Below, piece after piece: positions 11,607 through 24,059 of a DNA stretch of 64,000 nt. Made by a program: the position numbers and the translations under genes. Below the pieces are notes generated by a model. The model worked only from the letters and a program-made list of their open reading frames with translations. It was not told the origin of the DNA and did not search any database. Source of the stretch: Cinnamomum chago (Eukaryota; Streptophyta; Magnoliopsida; Laurales; Lauraceae); assembly GCA_038049695.1 (NCBI GenBank), contig CP142452.1, positions 54,208,501 to 54,272,500 of the forward strand. Reading direction: 5' to 3'. How positions within the stretch are numbered: position 1 is the first letter of the stretch; each line of letters begins with the position of its first letter.

Positions 11607-14600
11607 ATGGCTTCAAGTAAGTTTTCTTCCTTCACAAGAAACTCCATGTAGAAGTAACTTTTCTTTTCTTTTCTTTCCTTCTCTTTTTTTTTCTTTCCCT
11701 TTTTTTTTCTTTTTTTTACGTGGTAGTGGGCCACGGCCTGTGAGCCAGCCCATAAATTTTTTTGAAGAGATTTCTCTCTTTTCTCTCTTCTCTTTTTTTT
11801 TTTTTTGGCTTTCCCTCTTTTGCTCACCATGATAATGAGGTTTATGGAATCCAAGATGTTCATACATTGTTTCTTTATTTTGATGCATCAAGATAGAAGG
11901 CTAGAATCTCTAGGTCAAGCAAACGTGATTTTTGACTTGGACAAAGTTTGATTGGTTTTGCCCAAGTTGGGTTGGAATTGGTCAAACTTTGGTTAAAGTT
12001 TTCCTAGCATCTAATGCATGATGATTTTCTTTGATGCATGATTTTTGGTAAATTGATTTGGAAGCATGATGATGCATACCAGGAGATCTTTTGCAAGTTT
12101 TGAGATTTGGAGCTCTCAGCAATGTTTAGCCCTTTCTTAATCTTGCGGGATTTTGAGGAGCTTTGCAAGTTTTGGAGTTTGGAGCTCGCAGCAATGTTGA
12201 GCCCTTCTTTAAGCTTGCGAAGATTTGATAAGACTGGTTTGATCTCGCAGCAATGTTTGAGTTCAAACCTTCTTTGAGAATGCTTCATTGACTATGAGCT
12301 TGCAGTGGTGTTGAGCTCATCTTCAAGCTTCCTATTTCTTTCGGGGTGTTTCCCTTTTCTTCGGAATTGTCCCGGAACCATGCCAAAAATTTTCTAGAAT
12401 TTTTTTTTTAGCAAAATTATGTTGCTTTGGTGGTTGATTTTTTCGTTTCCATCCTTTACTGGTAGTTCCTCTAGAATGAACAAGGGCAAAGAGCCTGTTA
12501 CTGATGCACCTCGTCGGTCTACCAGGTCTCCTAATGTGGATGTACAACAAGCCGATGAGAAGGTCTAGTTTGTGGAGAGAGACTTGGAAGAGTGTGACTC
12601 CCTCAACCATGATGAGATGAGACAACGATTAATTGCTCTCAAGGATGAGTTTTACAGGATTATGGTAAGTAATCGCCCTTGGGTCATGGACGATCAGAGC
12701 GTTGTGCCCAAGCCTACCTTTTTCTTTGGTGACGCGGTCCCTGACGACTTGACATACCAGAGGAGATGTTTTCAGTTCTCTTACACGGCAGATGGTGAGG
12801 AGAGAACTATTTCTACCCGGTCAACCTTTGATCCCACTGTCTCGATCATGAGTCTTTCTCCCACATGCCCCAAGAGGGAAGATCCTCCGAGCTGAGTGAA
12901 GAGGACTAATGTGATCAAGACCAGGGTTTTTATTGGCGGCCCTTCCGGTTATGCAGAAAAGTCGCCTGTCTGCATGGACATGTTGATGCCAGCCAACGGT
13001 TACCAAGGTTCTGATCATCCATCAGTTAATTTGAGACCGGTGGGCCTTAGTATTTTCCAGGGTGACATAGTAATTGGGTGAAGCCTTTTCGACTTCGTGG
13101 TCGTTTCAGCACAGACTCAAGCTGGGAGTCATAGACTGATCATGTCCTGCAGGTTGGTGGGGCCATTTTGAAGGAGGCCGAAATCTTCGACGCAGTTCTT
13201 GCTTTTCAGCAAACTGTGGTTTTCTCCGATGAAGCCTTTATGGCCATGTTGGACTCATTCATTCCACAAACCAACACCTTCATTGTCACGAATGGCGAGA
13301 TTCATTTTACTTTGAAGGAATTGAGCGCCATCACCAGGCTGCCTGTTCTCAGCAAACTTTATGAGGAGTTCATGCCTATTGACAGTGTCCTTGAGGAGCA
13401 GTCTGAGGAGTTCAGGCTTTTGTAATTTCAGCTCATCGCCTTATACGATTTTTTAAGGAGAAGGAGGGCTCGAAAGTCAGGTCCAGCAGTTGGAGGAGTT
13501 TTGGCTCTTTGTTCCCCAACTTCTTTGACAGCAGAGAGTCTTCTGATAGCACAACCCGGGAAGCTAGAGCTAAGACGCCAGGTTCGAAGAAGACTTTTGT
13601 CATGCGAGGAGACTTGAAGGACTTCTTCATGAGCACAGATGCCTTTTATTCTGACATTATGCTGCGGAGGGATCTCGATGTTTACCTCACGTACTGGCCG
13701 AGTGAGGCTGTTTTGCTGGAGGAGATGGAACGCACATCAGGCCGCATTGTATTTTTTCGGCTTGTCAGATGGCATTTGGAGAGCAGCTTGCTTTGGTGCC
13801 TGCTCTTTACTCCTATTTGTGTACCGAACTGCAGGCTACTGCTTTCCTAGTTCGGCTTGGGCTCCCTATGAACATGGTATTTTCAGCCCATATAATCTAT
13901 TCGTGGTATGTGTACCACTGTCCCGGCTTCCATCGATCAGGAGTTGCACAGGATGATGACCCTTTCATGATTAGATTGGCTAGAGGGACAGCCGATTCCG
14001 AATCTCTTTTGTTTGCCCATTTAAGGATCTGACGGTTCAGGGACGTCGAGATTGGGTAATCTTCAGTGAAGCTTTGTCCAAGTTTGCGGAAGAAGGCTTT
14101 TGATTTTGGGGTCTCTCGTGATTCCACCAGGGCAGGGTCGGGAAAACACTAGTCTTTGACAAACACAGAAAAGAGGTGGCTTTTCAACATACGCGTTGGT
14201 ACGATAGTATACAGTGGACATCTTTTTGTTGATATCCAGCCGTATGTCCCCTAGCGTTTTGCGCTGCAGTTGGGCTTCTCTCAAGGCGTTGTTAGAGCGC
14301 CTTCAACCATGGTGAAGTGTTTTGGAGGTTTGCAGGATGGAAGGAATGCATGGGCTTTTTACAGTGCTGATGACACTATCGCCATGATTTCCTATCCTAA
14401 GTTGCCCACTTTCCGGACTGCTGGCTTTACGAAATGGTTCATAGAGAGCTTTTTAGTGTACCGGGGGCTTTCCAAGAAAGAGTTCAATGTCAAGCAATAT
14501 TCTGGGAAGGTTCTTGGTAGATCAGATGGAGTCCGACGAGAGCAAGTTCTGACTTTCCTTTCTGGAGAGAAGCACAAGATAGGCTTTCTCGGTGAACAAG

Positions 14601-16334
14601 ACGTCATCAGATCAGGAGCTGTACAAGAGATACTTGGTGAGGTCTTGAAACAGCTAGAAGAGGAGGACGCCGAGATCGACGCTTGGATGCAAGTGGAATG
14701 AACGAATGCTTCCTTGGAGTCCACTGGGAGGAGCAGACCATCTGGTGAGGAGTCAAGTGAAGGTCCTGACTTTGACGATGGGGCGGGTACTTCAAGCAAA
14801 CCGGCCCATAGAAGCAAGAGGAAGATAGGGCAGCGCCGTAATAAGAGACGACACGATGACTCTCCTGATTCAGAAGTCCCTCCCGCCATTGCTGAAGAGA
14901 TGTCAGGGGACGTTGATGAGCCTCCGGAAAAGAGGAGCCGAGAGGAAGAGATCGTTAATGAAGGTATGATTCCTCCTCTTTCCTTTTCCGTTTCTTTCAT
15001 TGAGATTTTCTTGTTTTTTTATTTTCTTTCTCTCCTTTTTCAGTGGGAGATGACGATTTGGTGATGCCTGAGGTTCCGGGTTATGAAGCAGTGACGGATC
15101 CGATTGCAGCATCTGAAGAACCCAGGGACTCTGGAGTGATTCCAGAATCTTTACCTGGTATGACTTCTTTGTGTTTTCTTTCTTTTTTTTCTTTTGTTTG
15201 TGCTGTCATTTACTAACATGTTGCTTGTTTTCTTGTCACCTAACTTGCCACAGAATTTCGACAATTTCGAGCCATCCTTGGATGCGACCTTTGATGTTGC
15301 TTCGGATGAACTCATGGAGGCAGAAAGTATTCCGCCGATCGTCGAAGAAGGTATTTGTAGCAATACCCCTAATGATATTGATGTTTTTAACAGGATTATA
15401 TTCATACCCCTTTTTCTGTTTTGCTGGCAGGTTGTGAAGTAACAGGAGAAGTTCCTCTGTCTTTTTCAGGGCCAGAGCAGGGGATGCTTGCAGTTGATCC
15501 GAAAGTAAGGACTTCTTCTTCCAGTTTCAATGCAGCAAAGATGAAATCTTCTGAGGAGATTCCTTCGCTAGTGTCTCCGATTAGAAAGAGTCTGATGATC
15601 ACTCCTCCAGCAGGGCATGACACGGGCAGTCGACAAATGGAGAGGGGCGAGCCTTCATCCAGTCCATCTCTTCAGTATGCGAAGAAAGTGTTGAAGAGCG
15701 TTTTGAGCTCATGGGTCGAAACTCTTTCTTCTGGCCATTTGGAAGCTGGTTTTGGCATGATCAAGCATGTACAGGACATTGCTGGTATGAAGGCTTTTGT
15801 TGATGAAGTTATAGCTCTAGGCAACAAGTGAAATGAGACCAAAAGCTTCCCAAGTGGTGACTTTTTCAATGAGATGCTTTTGAAGCCTTCTGGCGAGGTC
15901 AAGTCTGAACTGAACGAGATCTCTCGAACTTGGAAGCAATTCGTTCGAGAGAGGAATGTCACCGAGTAAGCCATCATTGAGCTAACAAAAGACCTGCGCC
16001 GTCTTGATAGGGAGGTCGTTGAGACTAGGCAACATCTCGAGCTATTGGAGGAACAAGCTGCTGCCAAATGGGCCGCCATTGTGGAAGCTCGTGCTAGAGA
16101 AGGGACTCTGATTCGCTAGGTCGAGGAGGCTGAGAGCAATCTCCAGAGGAAGACTCAAGAGTACGAGCAATGGCAGATTCTTTGGGAAGAACTTCCACGT
16201 GTTACAGATAGGTTGCAGCGTTCTGCCGCAGTTTATGAAAAGATTTTGAAGAAGCATGGCCTGGACGCTTTAGAGGCTAAGGCCAAGAGTCTGCTTAAGG
16301 AGTTGAATCTTTGGTTGAATACCATCTTAGACTA
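11607..16334 (+). pseudogene. Antisense plant-mobile-domain (PMD) gene of the Tat element, broken
   Basis: This plus-strand coding region lies opposite to gag-pol, between the integrase end and the 3' LTR. Readable parts include a PMD-like stretch (GYAEKSPVCMD near 12950 and an AFQQTVVFSDEAFMAMLDSF-like stretch near 13210), a middle part to ~14.7 kb, an acidic and basic linker with a nuclear-signal-like KRKIGQRRNKRR near 14815, and a long heptad-rich coiled coil from ~15.8 to 16.33 kb. GT-AG intron-like intervals are visible around 14.96-15.43 kb, so the gene was probably spliced. PMD proteins occur in plant silencing factors (MAIL1/MAIN) and as extra antisense ORFs in Tat elements. The copy is broken in several places and is best read as a fossil. 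Diverged ~75-bp repeats at 12090-12285 lie in its probable first intron. Confidence 0.65.
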
Positions 16335-16529
16335 AGCTCCTGATTTTTGTAACAAACTCTTTTTCTTCTTCTCTTTTTAGTACCTCCATGTAAAAAAACA
16401 TTTTTGGCACTCTATATACTTTTTACTCAAATTCTTTTTGATGAAAATAAGCAAAAGTTGGATGAGAATGTTTGTTTGAAAGTTTGACCAAAAGGTTTTC
16501 ATTTTGTGAAAATCTTTTTGTCAAAGGGT

Positions 16530-17165
16530 TGTTTTAGGCATGAAAGCCAGATTGTGGTGAAAGCCCGGTTTTTTTATAGCTTGAGAGCTGGATTTTGAGG
16601 TGGCGTTGGAGCCAAATTTTGTGGTGTAAGAACCAAAATTTGTTTGTGGCAAGGAAGTCGAAGTTTTTGAGATGGCATGAAAGCTGAATTTTTGAGATGG
16701 CATGAAAGCCGGTTTTTTAGATGGCATGAAAGCCGAATTATGGATTAGCATGAGGGCCAAGTTTGGTGGCATAGGAGCCGATTTTTGAATTGGCATGAGT
16801 GCCAGGTTTTGTAGCATAGGAGCCGATTTTGTTAGTTGGCATGAAAGCCGAAATTTTAGGATGGCATGGAAGCCGAATTTGTTTGTGGCATGGAAGCCAA
16901 AATTTGTTTTTTTTTTTTTTTTTTTGCATTGAAGCCGAAATTTGTTTGTTGGTGTGAAAGCCAGATTTTCTTTTTTTTTTAAACCAAGTTTTTTTTTGTT
17001 GGCATGAAAGCCAAATTTTTCTGATTTTTTGAGTAAAAGCCGGGCTTTTGGATTTTTTGGCATAAAAGACGAAAAAAAAAATTTGGCGTAAAAGTCGATT
17101 TTGGTTTTTTCTTGGCGTAGAAGCCAGGTTTTGGTTTTTGGCGTAGAAGCCAGGTTTTGTGTTTT
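16530..17165. repeat. Short tandem array, GGCATGAAAGCCGAATTTT type
   Basis: About 20-25 diverged units of ~20-35 bp, each with GGCATGAAAGCC or GGCGTAGAAGCC, separated by T-rich runs. It lies between the end of the antisense gene and the integrase end. Tat/Ogre elements are known to carry variable tandem repeats in this region. Long minus-strand reading frames here are a by-product of the repeats. Confidence 0.8.
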
Positions 17166-17167
17166 GG

Positions 17168-17580
17168 TTTTCAAAAATGCAAGTATCGACTAAAAGCCGC
17201 CTCCCTGCTGAATGGTATTGCAAGTATTGATGGAATGTCGCCTCCTAGCGAATTGGGGTGCAAGTATCGATTGAACGTCGCTTCCTTGCCTTTTCAAAAA
17301 AATTGATTTTGTGGGTATCGACTGAAAGTCGTTTCCCCACGAAAAAATTTGGGCTGTGGATATCAACTGCAATGTTGCATCTCCACGATTTTGAAAATTT
17401 TCGAGTTTGGGTTGTGGATATCAGCTGGAATGTTGTGTCTCTACGATTTTAAAATTTCGCAAGTATTGACAAGTCTCGCTTCCTTGCGATTTTGAAATTT
17501 TGGAAGTATCGAATGGGGCTCTCATCCTTTCGATTTTTGGGTTTTGCGAGTATCGACTGAGCGTCGCTTCCCTGCGGTTT
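17168..17580. repeat. Second tandem array, GCAAGTATCGACTGAAAGTCGCTTCC type
   Basis: About seven to eight diverged units of ~50 bp with the core AGTATCGACTGAA.GTCGCTTCC. It directly follows the previous array but has an unrelated unit. Each unit contains a short inverted TCGACT/AGTCG match. It lies in the 3' noncoding region of the Tat element. The stretch from 17580 to 17937 holds nothing further recognisable. Confidence 0.75.
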
Positions 17581-17937
17581 CTAAAAAACCATTTTTGTTT
17601 AAAGACATGAGGGTCATAAATTTTGACTCAAAACCATTTTTTGTTGTAAAAGTCGGGGTGGACTAGGGTGGAAATTCCTGAGTCCTGATTTTTGTTTCAA
17701 ACCATGAATTTTGGGTTCAAGGATCGAAAGTTTTGGTCAAGTCCGGGAAGAGGTTCCTAAACTTGGATTTGATTTTTTTTAACAATGAAACTATGAAAGA
17801 GAGCATTGTTTTGAGTTCTTCTTTTTAGAAATTTCAATATAAGGATGAAAATTTCAAAAGGAGTGGGTTTGACGAGCAAGTACCTGGGAATATGCTTTGA
17901 CCGTGCAGGCATTGCTCTGACCCAGTGGCGTAAGTCT

Positions 17938-19094
17938 TCAAGGGTAGTACCGCTTCAATAATTTGCTGTTGATGGGCAACATACATCTATCACCCTCCAT
18001 GTTTAGGAGAGCATATGCGCCATTGGAGAAGACTTTGTCGATGACGAAGGGTCCCTCCCATTTTGGTTCGAATTTCCCTTTGGATTTTTGGGCAAAAACC
18101 ATTGGTCTTTTTACTACAAGAACCAAGTCACCCTTTTTATAGGTGTGTTGCCTGACCTTCTTGTCGAAAGATCCTGCCATGCGTGCTTGGTAAAGTTCAA
18201 TGCTTAGTAGAGCTTCAAGCCGTCTTTCATCGAGATTATCCAGCTCTTGGAGTCTCAATTTGACATTGCTTTCTTGCGTCATGTCATTTTGCAAAGATAC
18301 CCTTAAGGAAGGAATTTGTGCTTCCAAAGGGACAACAGCTTCGCATCCATAGACCAAAGAGAATGGTGTGTTATGGGTTGGTCCTCGAACAGTGGTTTGA
18401 TAAGCCCACAAAGCTTCAGGTAGTTTGTTGCCCCAGTCTCTTTTGTGACTTAAGACCATTTTCTTGAGAATTTTGCATAGTGTCTTGTTGAAGGCTTCTG
18501 CTAATCCGTTCGCTGCCGAATTGTATGGAGTCGAAGGAAAACTTTGGATTTTGTACTTGTCGCAGAACCTGTAGAATCTGTGATCCCGGAATTGTGGTCC
18601 GTTATCATGGATGAATCTTTTAGGTATGCCGAAGCGACAGATAATGTTGATGCGTAAGAATTGAGGGACTGATGAGGTCTTCATTTCACTGAGCACAAAT
18701 GCTTCTGACCACTTGGAGAAATAATCCGTAGCGGCGAAGATGAAGCGATGACCTTTGCTTCATGGGGGAGAGATAGGACTATGATGTCCATACCCCAGGC
18801 TTCGAAAGGCCATGAGATCGCTGTAGGATGTAGCCATTCTGGAGGCATGTGGACATAATCTCCATGAATTTGGCATTGTTGGCAGCGTTTGGCAAATTGT
18901 ATTGCGTCAGCTACCATGGTAGGCCAATAATAACCTAACCTTTTTATTTGATCATAGAGCTTAGGACTAGCCCGATGAGCTCCACAAAGACCAGCATGTA
19001 CTTTGAGAGTTTCCTCGGCTTCTTGTTGTGACAAGCAGCATAGAAGTACTCCGTTGAAGGATTTTCTGTAAAGAATTTTTGAAGGAATATCCAA
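17938..19094 (-). pseudogene. Tat element integrase region (fossil)
   Basis: Minus-strand coding for the integrase of the Tat element. The zinc-binding part is at the right (HAGLCGAHRASPK and CQQCQIHGD near 18.87-19.02 kb). The catalytic core is seen as FGIPKRFIHDNGPQF and SAANGLAEAFNKTL near 18.45-18.64 kb, followed by GPTHNTPFSLVYGCEAVVP. The C-terminal part ends near 17.94 kb with LLKRYYP, a typical Tat integrase end. It joins viral cDNA to host DNA in intact relatives. It follows the two RNase H domains in element order. This copy is broken. Confidence 0.85.
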
Positions 19095-19109
19095 ATGAAA
19101 GTTTGGGTC

Positions 19110-20403
19110 TCATCTTTGAATGCTTACCCTCTCTTTTGGATCTTCAGGTAGGATTTCGAACATAATGTAATCAATGAACAGATCCCTCCCGTCGCCGATC
19201 GGAGGTTTGAGGATGGACATCCAACTTCCAACCAATTGGTGGCATTCAACAACTACTTGGTGTATGTTAAGAGGAGGGAGAATCCTTCTTTGACACATTG
19301 TGATTTGCATGTTTTCCCCTTCTTGGATTGCCATAGATGTGGCGAGTCCGGCCAGGGCATCTGCACGAATGTTTTCACCTCTGAGGATGTGGGTGATGTA
19401 ACAGATGTCAAGCTTTTGCCGAAGTGATTGTACCTTGTTGTAGTAAGGCAACAGATCAGACTTCCTGACTTCAAACTTCTAATTCATCTGGTCGACGATC
19501 AGTTGAGAGTCCCCAAAACCTTCCAGCAAGGTGATGCTAGATTCGAGGGTGAGTTCCAATCCTACAATCAGGGCTTGGTATTCAGCTGCATTGTTTGAAC
19601 ATGGTTCCAGTAGCGAGAAAGGGCGTGGAATCATGTATTTGTCGGGACTGACAAAGAGGATGCCAATTCCCAATATTTGCTTTCCTTTTTCATTTGTCCT
19701 GGTTGCGCCGTCAAAGTACATGTCCCAGGAAGTATTTGGTAAGGAAGTTTCCACATTGTAGACAGATTCGTCAAGGAGATCATCCCCAGTGGAGAATCTT
19801 TAGGCAATGGGTGCTCTGCAAGAAAGTCTGCTAGAGCTTGGCCTTTGATTACCTTTTGTGGAACATACCTAATATCGAATTGCGACAGAAGGATGGACCA
19901 TTTTACCAATAGGGCATTGAGAGAACCTGCTTTTGTGACAAGGACCTTTAAAAGATTGATCCTTAAAATCAAGTATACTGTGTTGGATAGCATATAGTGA
20001 CGCATCTTTTGTACGGCGAACATCACTGCAAGGCATTTTTTTCGACTGGGAAGTAGCGATGCTCTGCACCAATCAACATGCGGCGGAGGTAATATAGAGC
20101 AGCTTCTTTTCCCTTGTCGTTTTCTTGTGCCAGTAGAGCGCCCAAAGAGTAATCGAGAGCACTTGTGTACAAGATGAATGGTTTTCCAATTGTGGGGGTA
20201 GCCAACACTGGAGGTTTAGTCAGGTATGCCTTGATGTCTTGAAATGCAGTTTCACATTTAGCATCCCAAACAAAGTCCACACCTTTCTTCATTAGGCGAG
20301 AGAATGGATGGCACTTCCTTGACAGATTGGAGATGAACCGTTGAGTGTATGCCAACCTTCCTTGAAGCCCTTTTAGTTCTCTTAGGGTTTTTGGAGATGA
20401 CAT
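19110..20403 (-). pseudogene. Tat element RNase H pair (RH and aRH) and RT thumb, fossil
   Basis: Two RNase H-like parts occur in order on the minus strand. The first follows the RT connection (KPFILYTSALDYSLGALLAQ near 20.15 kb). The second is an archaeal-type RNase H (aRH), seen as WDMYFDGATRTNEKGKQ, NNAAEYQALIVGLEL and GDSQLIVDQ near 19.48-19.75 kb. A double RNase H is diagnostic for the Tat lineage among plant Ty3/gypsy elements. The segment at 19110-19450 is the linker toward integrase. It is part of the broken polyprotein and not a gene on its own. Confidence 0.85.
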
Positions 20404-20436
20404 TTCTAGGATAGCCTTGACTTTGGTGGGGTCAAG

Positions 20437-21064
20437 TTATATTCCGCATTTCCGAACTATGAATCCGAGAAACTTACCCGATGAGACACCGAAGAAGCAC
20501 TTTAGCGGATTCATCCGCAGTTTGTGTTTGCGAAGTCGGAGGAAGACTTCCCAAAGATCTTTGAGATGGTCTTCTTTTCTTCTACTTTTGACGGCGAGGT
20601 CATCAACGTAACATTCGACCGTCTTGTGCTGCATATCTTGGAATATTTTCATCATAGCCATCTGATATGTTGCACCCGCATTTTTCAGACCGAATGGCAT
20701 GACTGTGTAGCAATACATGCCAAATGGAGTCCGAAATGGTGTGTGTCCTTCATCTTTAGGTTGCATCTTTATCTGATTGTAGCCAGAGAAACCATCCATG
20801 AATGTTATTCGCTCAAATCCGTAGGTGTTGTCAATCATCACCTCTAGTATGGGGGGCGGAAATTCATCTTTAGGGCATGCATTATTCAGGTCTCTATAGT
20901 CAATATAGACCCTGATCTGCCCATTTTTCTTTGTCACAGGGATGATGTTGGCTAACCATTCAGGATGCTGTTCCTCGCAGATGAAGCCAACGCTTTTGAG
21001 TTTCTGAACTTCTTGTTCAATTTTGTCCATCACATCAGGACGGAATCTTCTTTGGCCTTGTTTG
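20437..21064 (-). pseudogene. Tat element reverse transcriptase core (fossil)
   Basis: Minus-strand RT fingers and palm: a VYIDYRDLNNACPKDEFP motif near 20.9 kb, FRTPFGMYCYTVMPFGLKNAG, and the catalytic YVDDLAVKS near 20.6 kb. The upstream part of RT is cut off by the T-family solo LTR at 21070 and continues at 25338. The region belongs to the old Tat element and is not functional. Confidence 0.88.
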
Positions 21065-21579
21065 ACAGGTGTGAGAACCCGACCCCTAATCTCTTGGATT
21101 AGTGTTGTTTTATTTGTGGATTAGTTCTTTTAGTGGGATTAGTATTTGTTGGGTTGAGTTTGTGAGCTAGAATGGGTTTTCTTCTAGTTTTGGGCTTTTG
21201 AGTGCTTTGGTAGCTTGTGGGGCCCTTTGGGGGTTCCCTTTTCGGCTTTGCTTTTACTTGTGAGATTTTCCTGATTTGTTTCGTATTGTGTTTTTGGCCC
21301 GTTGCATTCATCTTGAGGAATCCTACAACTTTCATGTTGGCCCCGTATCCATTTGAGAACCCGAAACCCGATTTCTTGGCCTTGAGGGCAAAACAGTCTT
21401 TTCACACCAAATCTGTACCCAAAACTCGATATTCTCGAAATCCGTGAAACATACACTTTTTGGAAACCAGATATTTCGACGATCATTTCTTCCTTCTTCA
21501 TCGAATCCATCCGAGGTCCCGAATTAGATGATTTCAGCCACCCAAGCTCTTTAAGTTGTGGGACCCATTCTCACTTGTT

Positions 21580-21587
21580 TATAAAAG
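21580..21587 (+). promoter_or_regulatory. TATA box in the T-family LTR
   Basis: TATAAAAG, about 510 bp from the LTR start, followed by a CT-rich stretch. It is conserved as TATAAAAG at 61778-61785 in the second T copy at about the same distance from the LTR start. Confidence 0.6.
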
Positions 21588-22448
21588 GAGACCCTTCCCC
21601 TTCCTCTTCCATTTTTCATTGTTCCAGCACAACCCTTTTGAGTCTAGGGTTTTCTTGCTTTCTCCTCTTCTTCTTGCTTCTCCATCTTCAAGCCACACCT
21701 AGAGCTCATCAATCAAACAATAGAGATCATCATCTTCTTCCTCATCTTACAAGCTTTCCATTGGTATCATTTGTGAAGAGAACCCTCCATCACAAGGCTT
21801 CCATTGAGCTTACTCTTTCCATTAGAGGACCTTCCAAGTAAGTGATTCTTCCCATCTCCTAGATTAGTGTTCCTCTAGCTCTTGAGAAGCTCCATTTGTA
21901 TTATTGAAAGCTCTTTCATTTTCATTCTTTGTGTAACCCATTTTAGGGTTGTTTTTAGGGTTTTTTTATTGTAGCTTGGAAGTGAGCTTAAGAAGGGATT
22001 AGGAGCTTGGTTTGTGAGATTGGAACCCAAGGCAAGTGGTTGATTGGATCGTTTTGATTATTAACATGTTTTGTGAGAAAATCTTGATTCATTAATGGTT
22101 TTGGTGATTTTAATAGTTGTCTTTAATATGATTAATATTGATTTCAAGATGTGCTTATTGATGAGTTATTTCTCCCTTGTTAATCTCTTGGAAATGTATG
22201 TATCATAGTGTCAAGATTTCAAATGGTTTCACATGAATGAGTTTTCTCCACTTTTGAGATTTATTGTGAATGGAAAGGATGGAAATGGAGGAACTTGAAA
22301 TGAGGAGCTCTTTAGCTCATTTTAATGTCTTGGAAACATGTGTTTAAGTCTCCTTATGTATAATTCTATGTGATTGATTATTTGTTGGAAGGAAAGGAAA
22401 CAAAAAGGAAAAAAAAATCAAGTTCCCGGACCTGCATTGCGCCTAGGT

Positions 22449-22578
22449 CCGATCGATTGGACCTACAGGCCGATCAATCGGCCTGTCTTTTAACAGTAAG
22501 GCTTTTTGGGCCGATCGATCGGCCGATCGATCGGACCCTGTACATTCCTGGTACAGAAATTTCGACCGATCGATCGGT
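22449..22578. promoter_or_regulatory. CGATCGATCG palindrome cluster in the T LTR
   Basis: There are five palindromes: CCGATCGATTGG at 22449-22460, CCGATCAATCGG at 22470-22481, CCGATCGATCGG at 22511-22522 and again at 22523-22534, and ACCGATCGATCGGT at 22565-22578. The first pair has centres 21 bp apart. The cluster occupies the same part of the LTR as the GGTCGACC cluster in the chromovirus LTR. Confidence 0.6.
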
Positions 22579-24059
22579 CCGAATATTGTGTTTTTTTTTT
22601 GAAACCTTTGGGCCTTCTATGAGTCCTAGGGGTGTATACCTTAGTGTTAAGACCAATTGTACCCTAATCTAAGGTCTCTAAGACTAGGGAACTAAAAGAA
22701 AAGAATGGTGTTGATTAGACACTAATTCTTGGTTTTAGGTCGGACCCTGACTACCCTTTTTGGACCGTTTGGACCAAGTGTGAGAATGTCTTGAGCCGAC
22801 ACGCCTCACGGTTGGTTCGGTGGCATCGAAGTTCAATCCATTTCAATCTCGAACGGGATGGAACGACGCGATATCTTCTTTATATCTAAACACAAGTCTA
22901 TTTCCTTGGTTATCGCTAATTCTATTCCTTTCGATGACTGAATCGGTTACTCGATGTTTCCGGAGTAATGTCATGCCTAGGATGGACCGTTTATAATCTT
23001 GATTCTTGCTATTGTAACATCTAGTACTACCCATAAGCTCATTTTAAGTTTTGAAAGTAGTAAAAGTGCATAAGGAGCCTGGCATGTCTTCAAACTCAAG
23101 GAGTACCAAGTAATTGTTATAATCGACATACGGGACCCCTATTCACTTAAATAGATCTTGAAACCGATATTTTTACCCGAAATTGTTATAGTTCATTGTT
23201 TCACCCCTTTTCCCGAGATTTGCATTACATGACTTGTTTTCCCGAAAGCATTGGAGTTACTCTAGTAACAGTCATTTGTCCCGAAGTGCATTGCATCACA
23301 TGATACGACAGTGTGCCCTTGAGCACCCCGTTTTACCCGTTTATTTATTGTACTTGATTTACTTGTTTCCCCGAAAGCATTGAGGTTACATTAGTAACAG
23401 TTATTTGTCCCGAAATGCATTGCCCGATATGAAGTGACAGTGTGCCCTTGAGCACCCCCGTTTTACCCGCTTATTTACTGCACTTGATTTACTTGCATAT
23501 GTCTCGATTGGTTTTGACCTATGAGTCGGCATCACTAAGCTTGGATACCTTGTCCGTTTGATCCACCGACTTGGAAATCCCTCTCCCGTCCCGCCAGCTG
23601 CAGTTTGGATCCCGATACCCGGTTATTGCCGTGGTCCCGTCCCGATACCCGGTTCGCTACCGTGGTCCCGTTCCCGTATATTTATATTGTATATATGATT
23701 TACGTTGAGTCTCCTCACCTTGTGTGACTGAGACCAACGTCCCGTTATACTCTTGTCACTTTGGTGATAGATGACATAGCTTCTTGTGATTGCCATCTTG
23801 CCAGTTCCCGATTCCTTGGATACCCGACATGTTTTATATTGTTTACTTGCTTTCCGATAAATGATTCGTTTCCTTTATGAAAGTTGTTATTTAAACAAGT
23901 GCTAATATTCTCCAATGTAAATTCAGTTATTATTATATTGCCTTCTGTTCTTTGTACCCGCACATGTTTTAAATGAATGCCGGTTGGGTGAATAACCATG
24001 CTTTTACATATGTTCCATACGATCAATGATTTTGCTAGATTTATATGATTACGCGTGTT

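Noticed and set aside
11212-11891. A 206-codon plus-strand ORF rich in F, S and L, and lysine-rich minus-strand ORFs
   Set aside because: They are readings of degenerate repeats and of a long pyrimidine-rich leader and intron, with extreme composition and no domain.
16521-17223. Minus-strand ORFs of 217 and 161 codons
   Set aside because: They are low-complexity readings across the GGCATGAAAGCC tandem array. Two frames stay open at once, which marks a repeat effect.
22370-22672. 100-codon ORF across the CGATCGATCG cluster
   Set aside because: Both strands are open only because of the palindromes. It lies in a solo LTR and has no domain.
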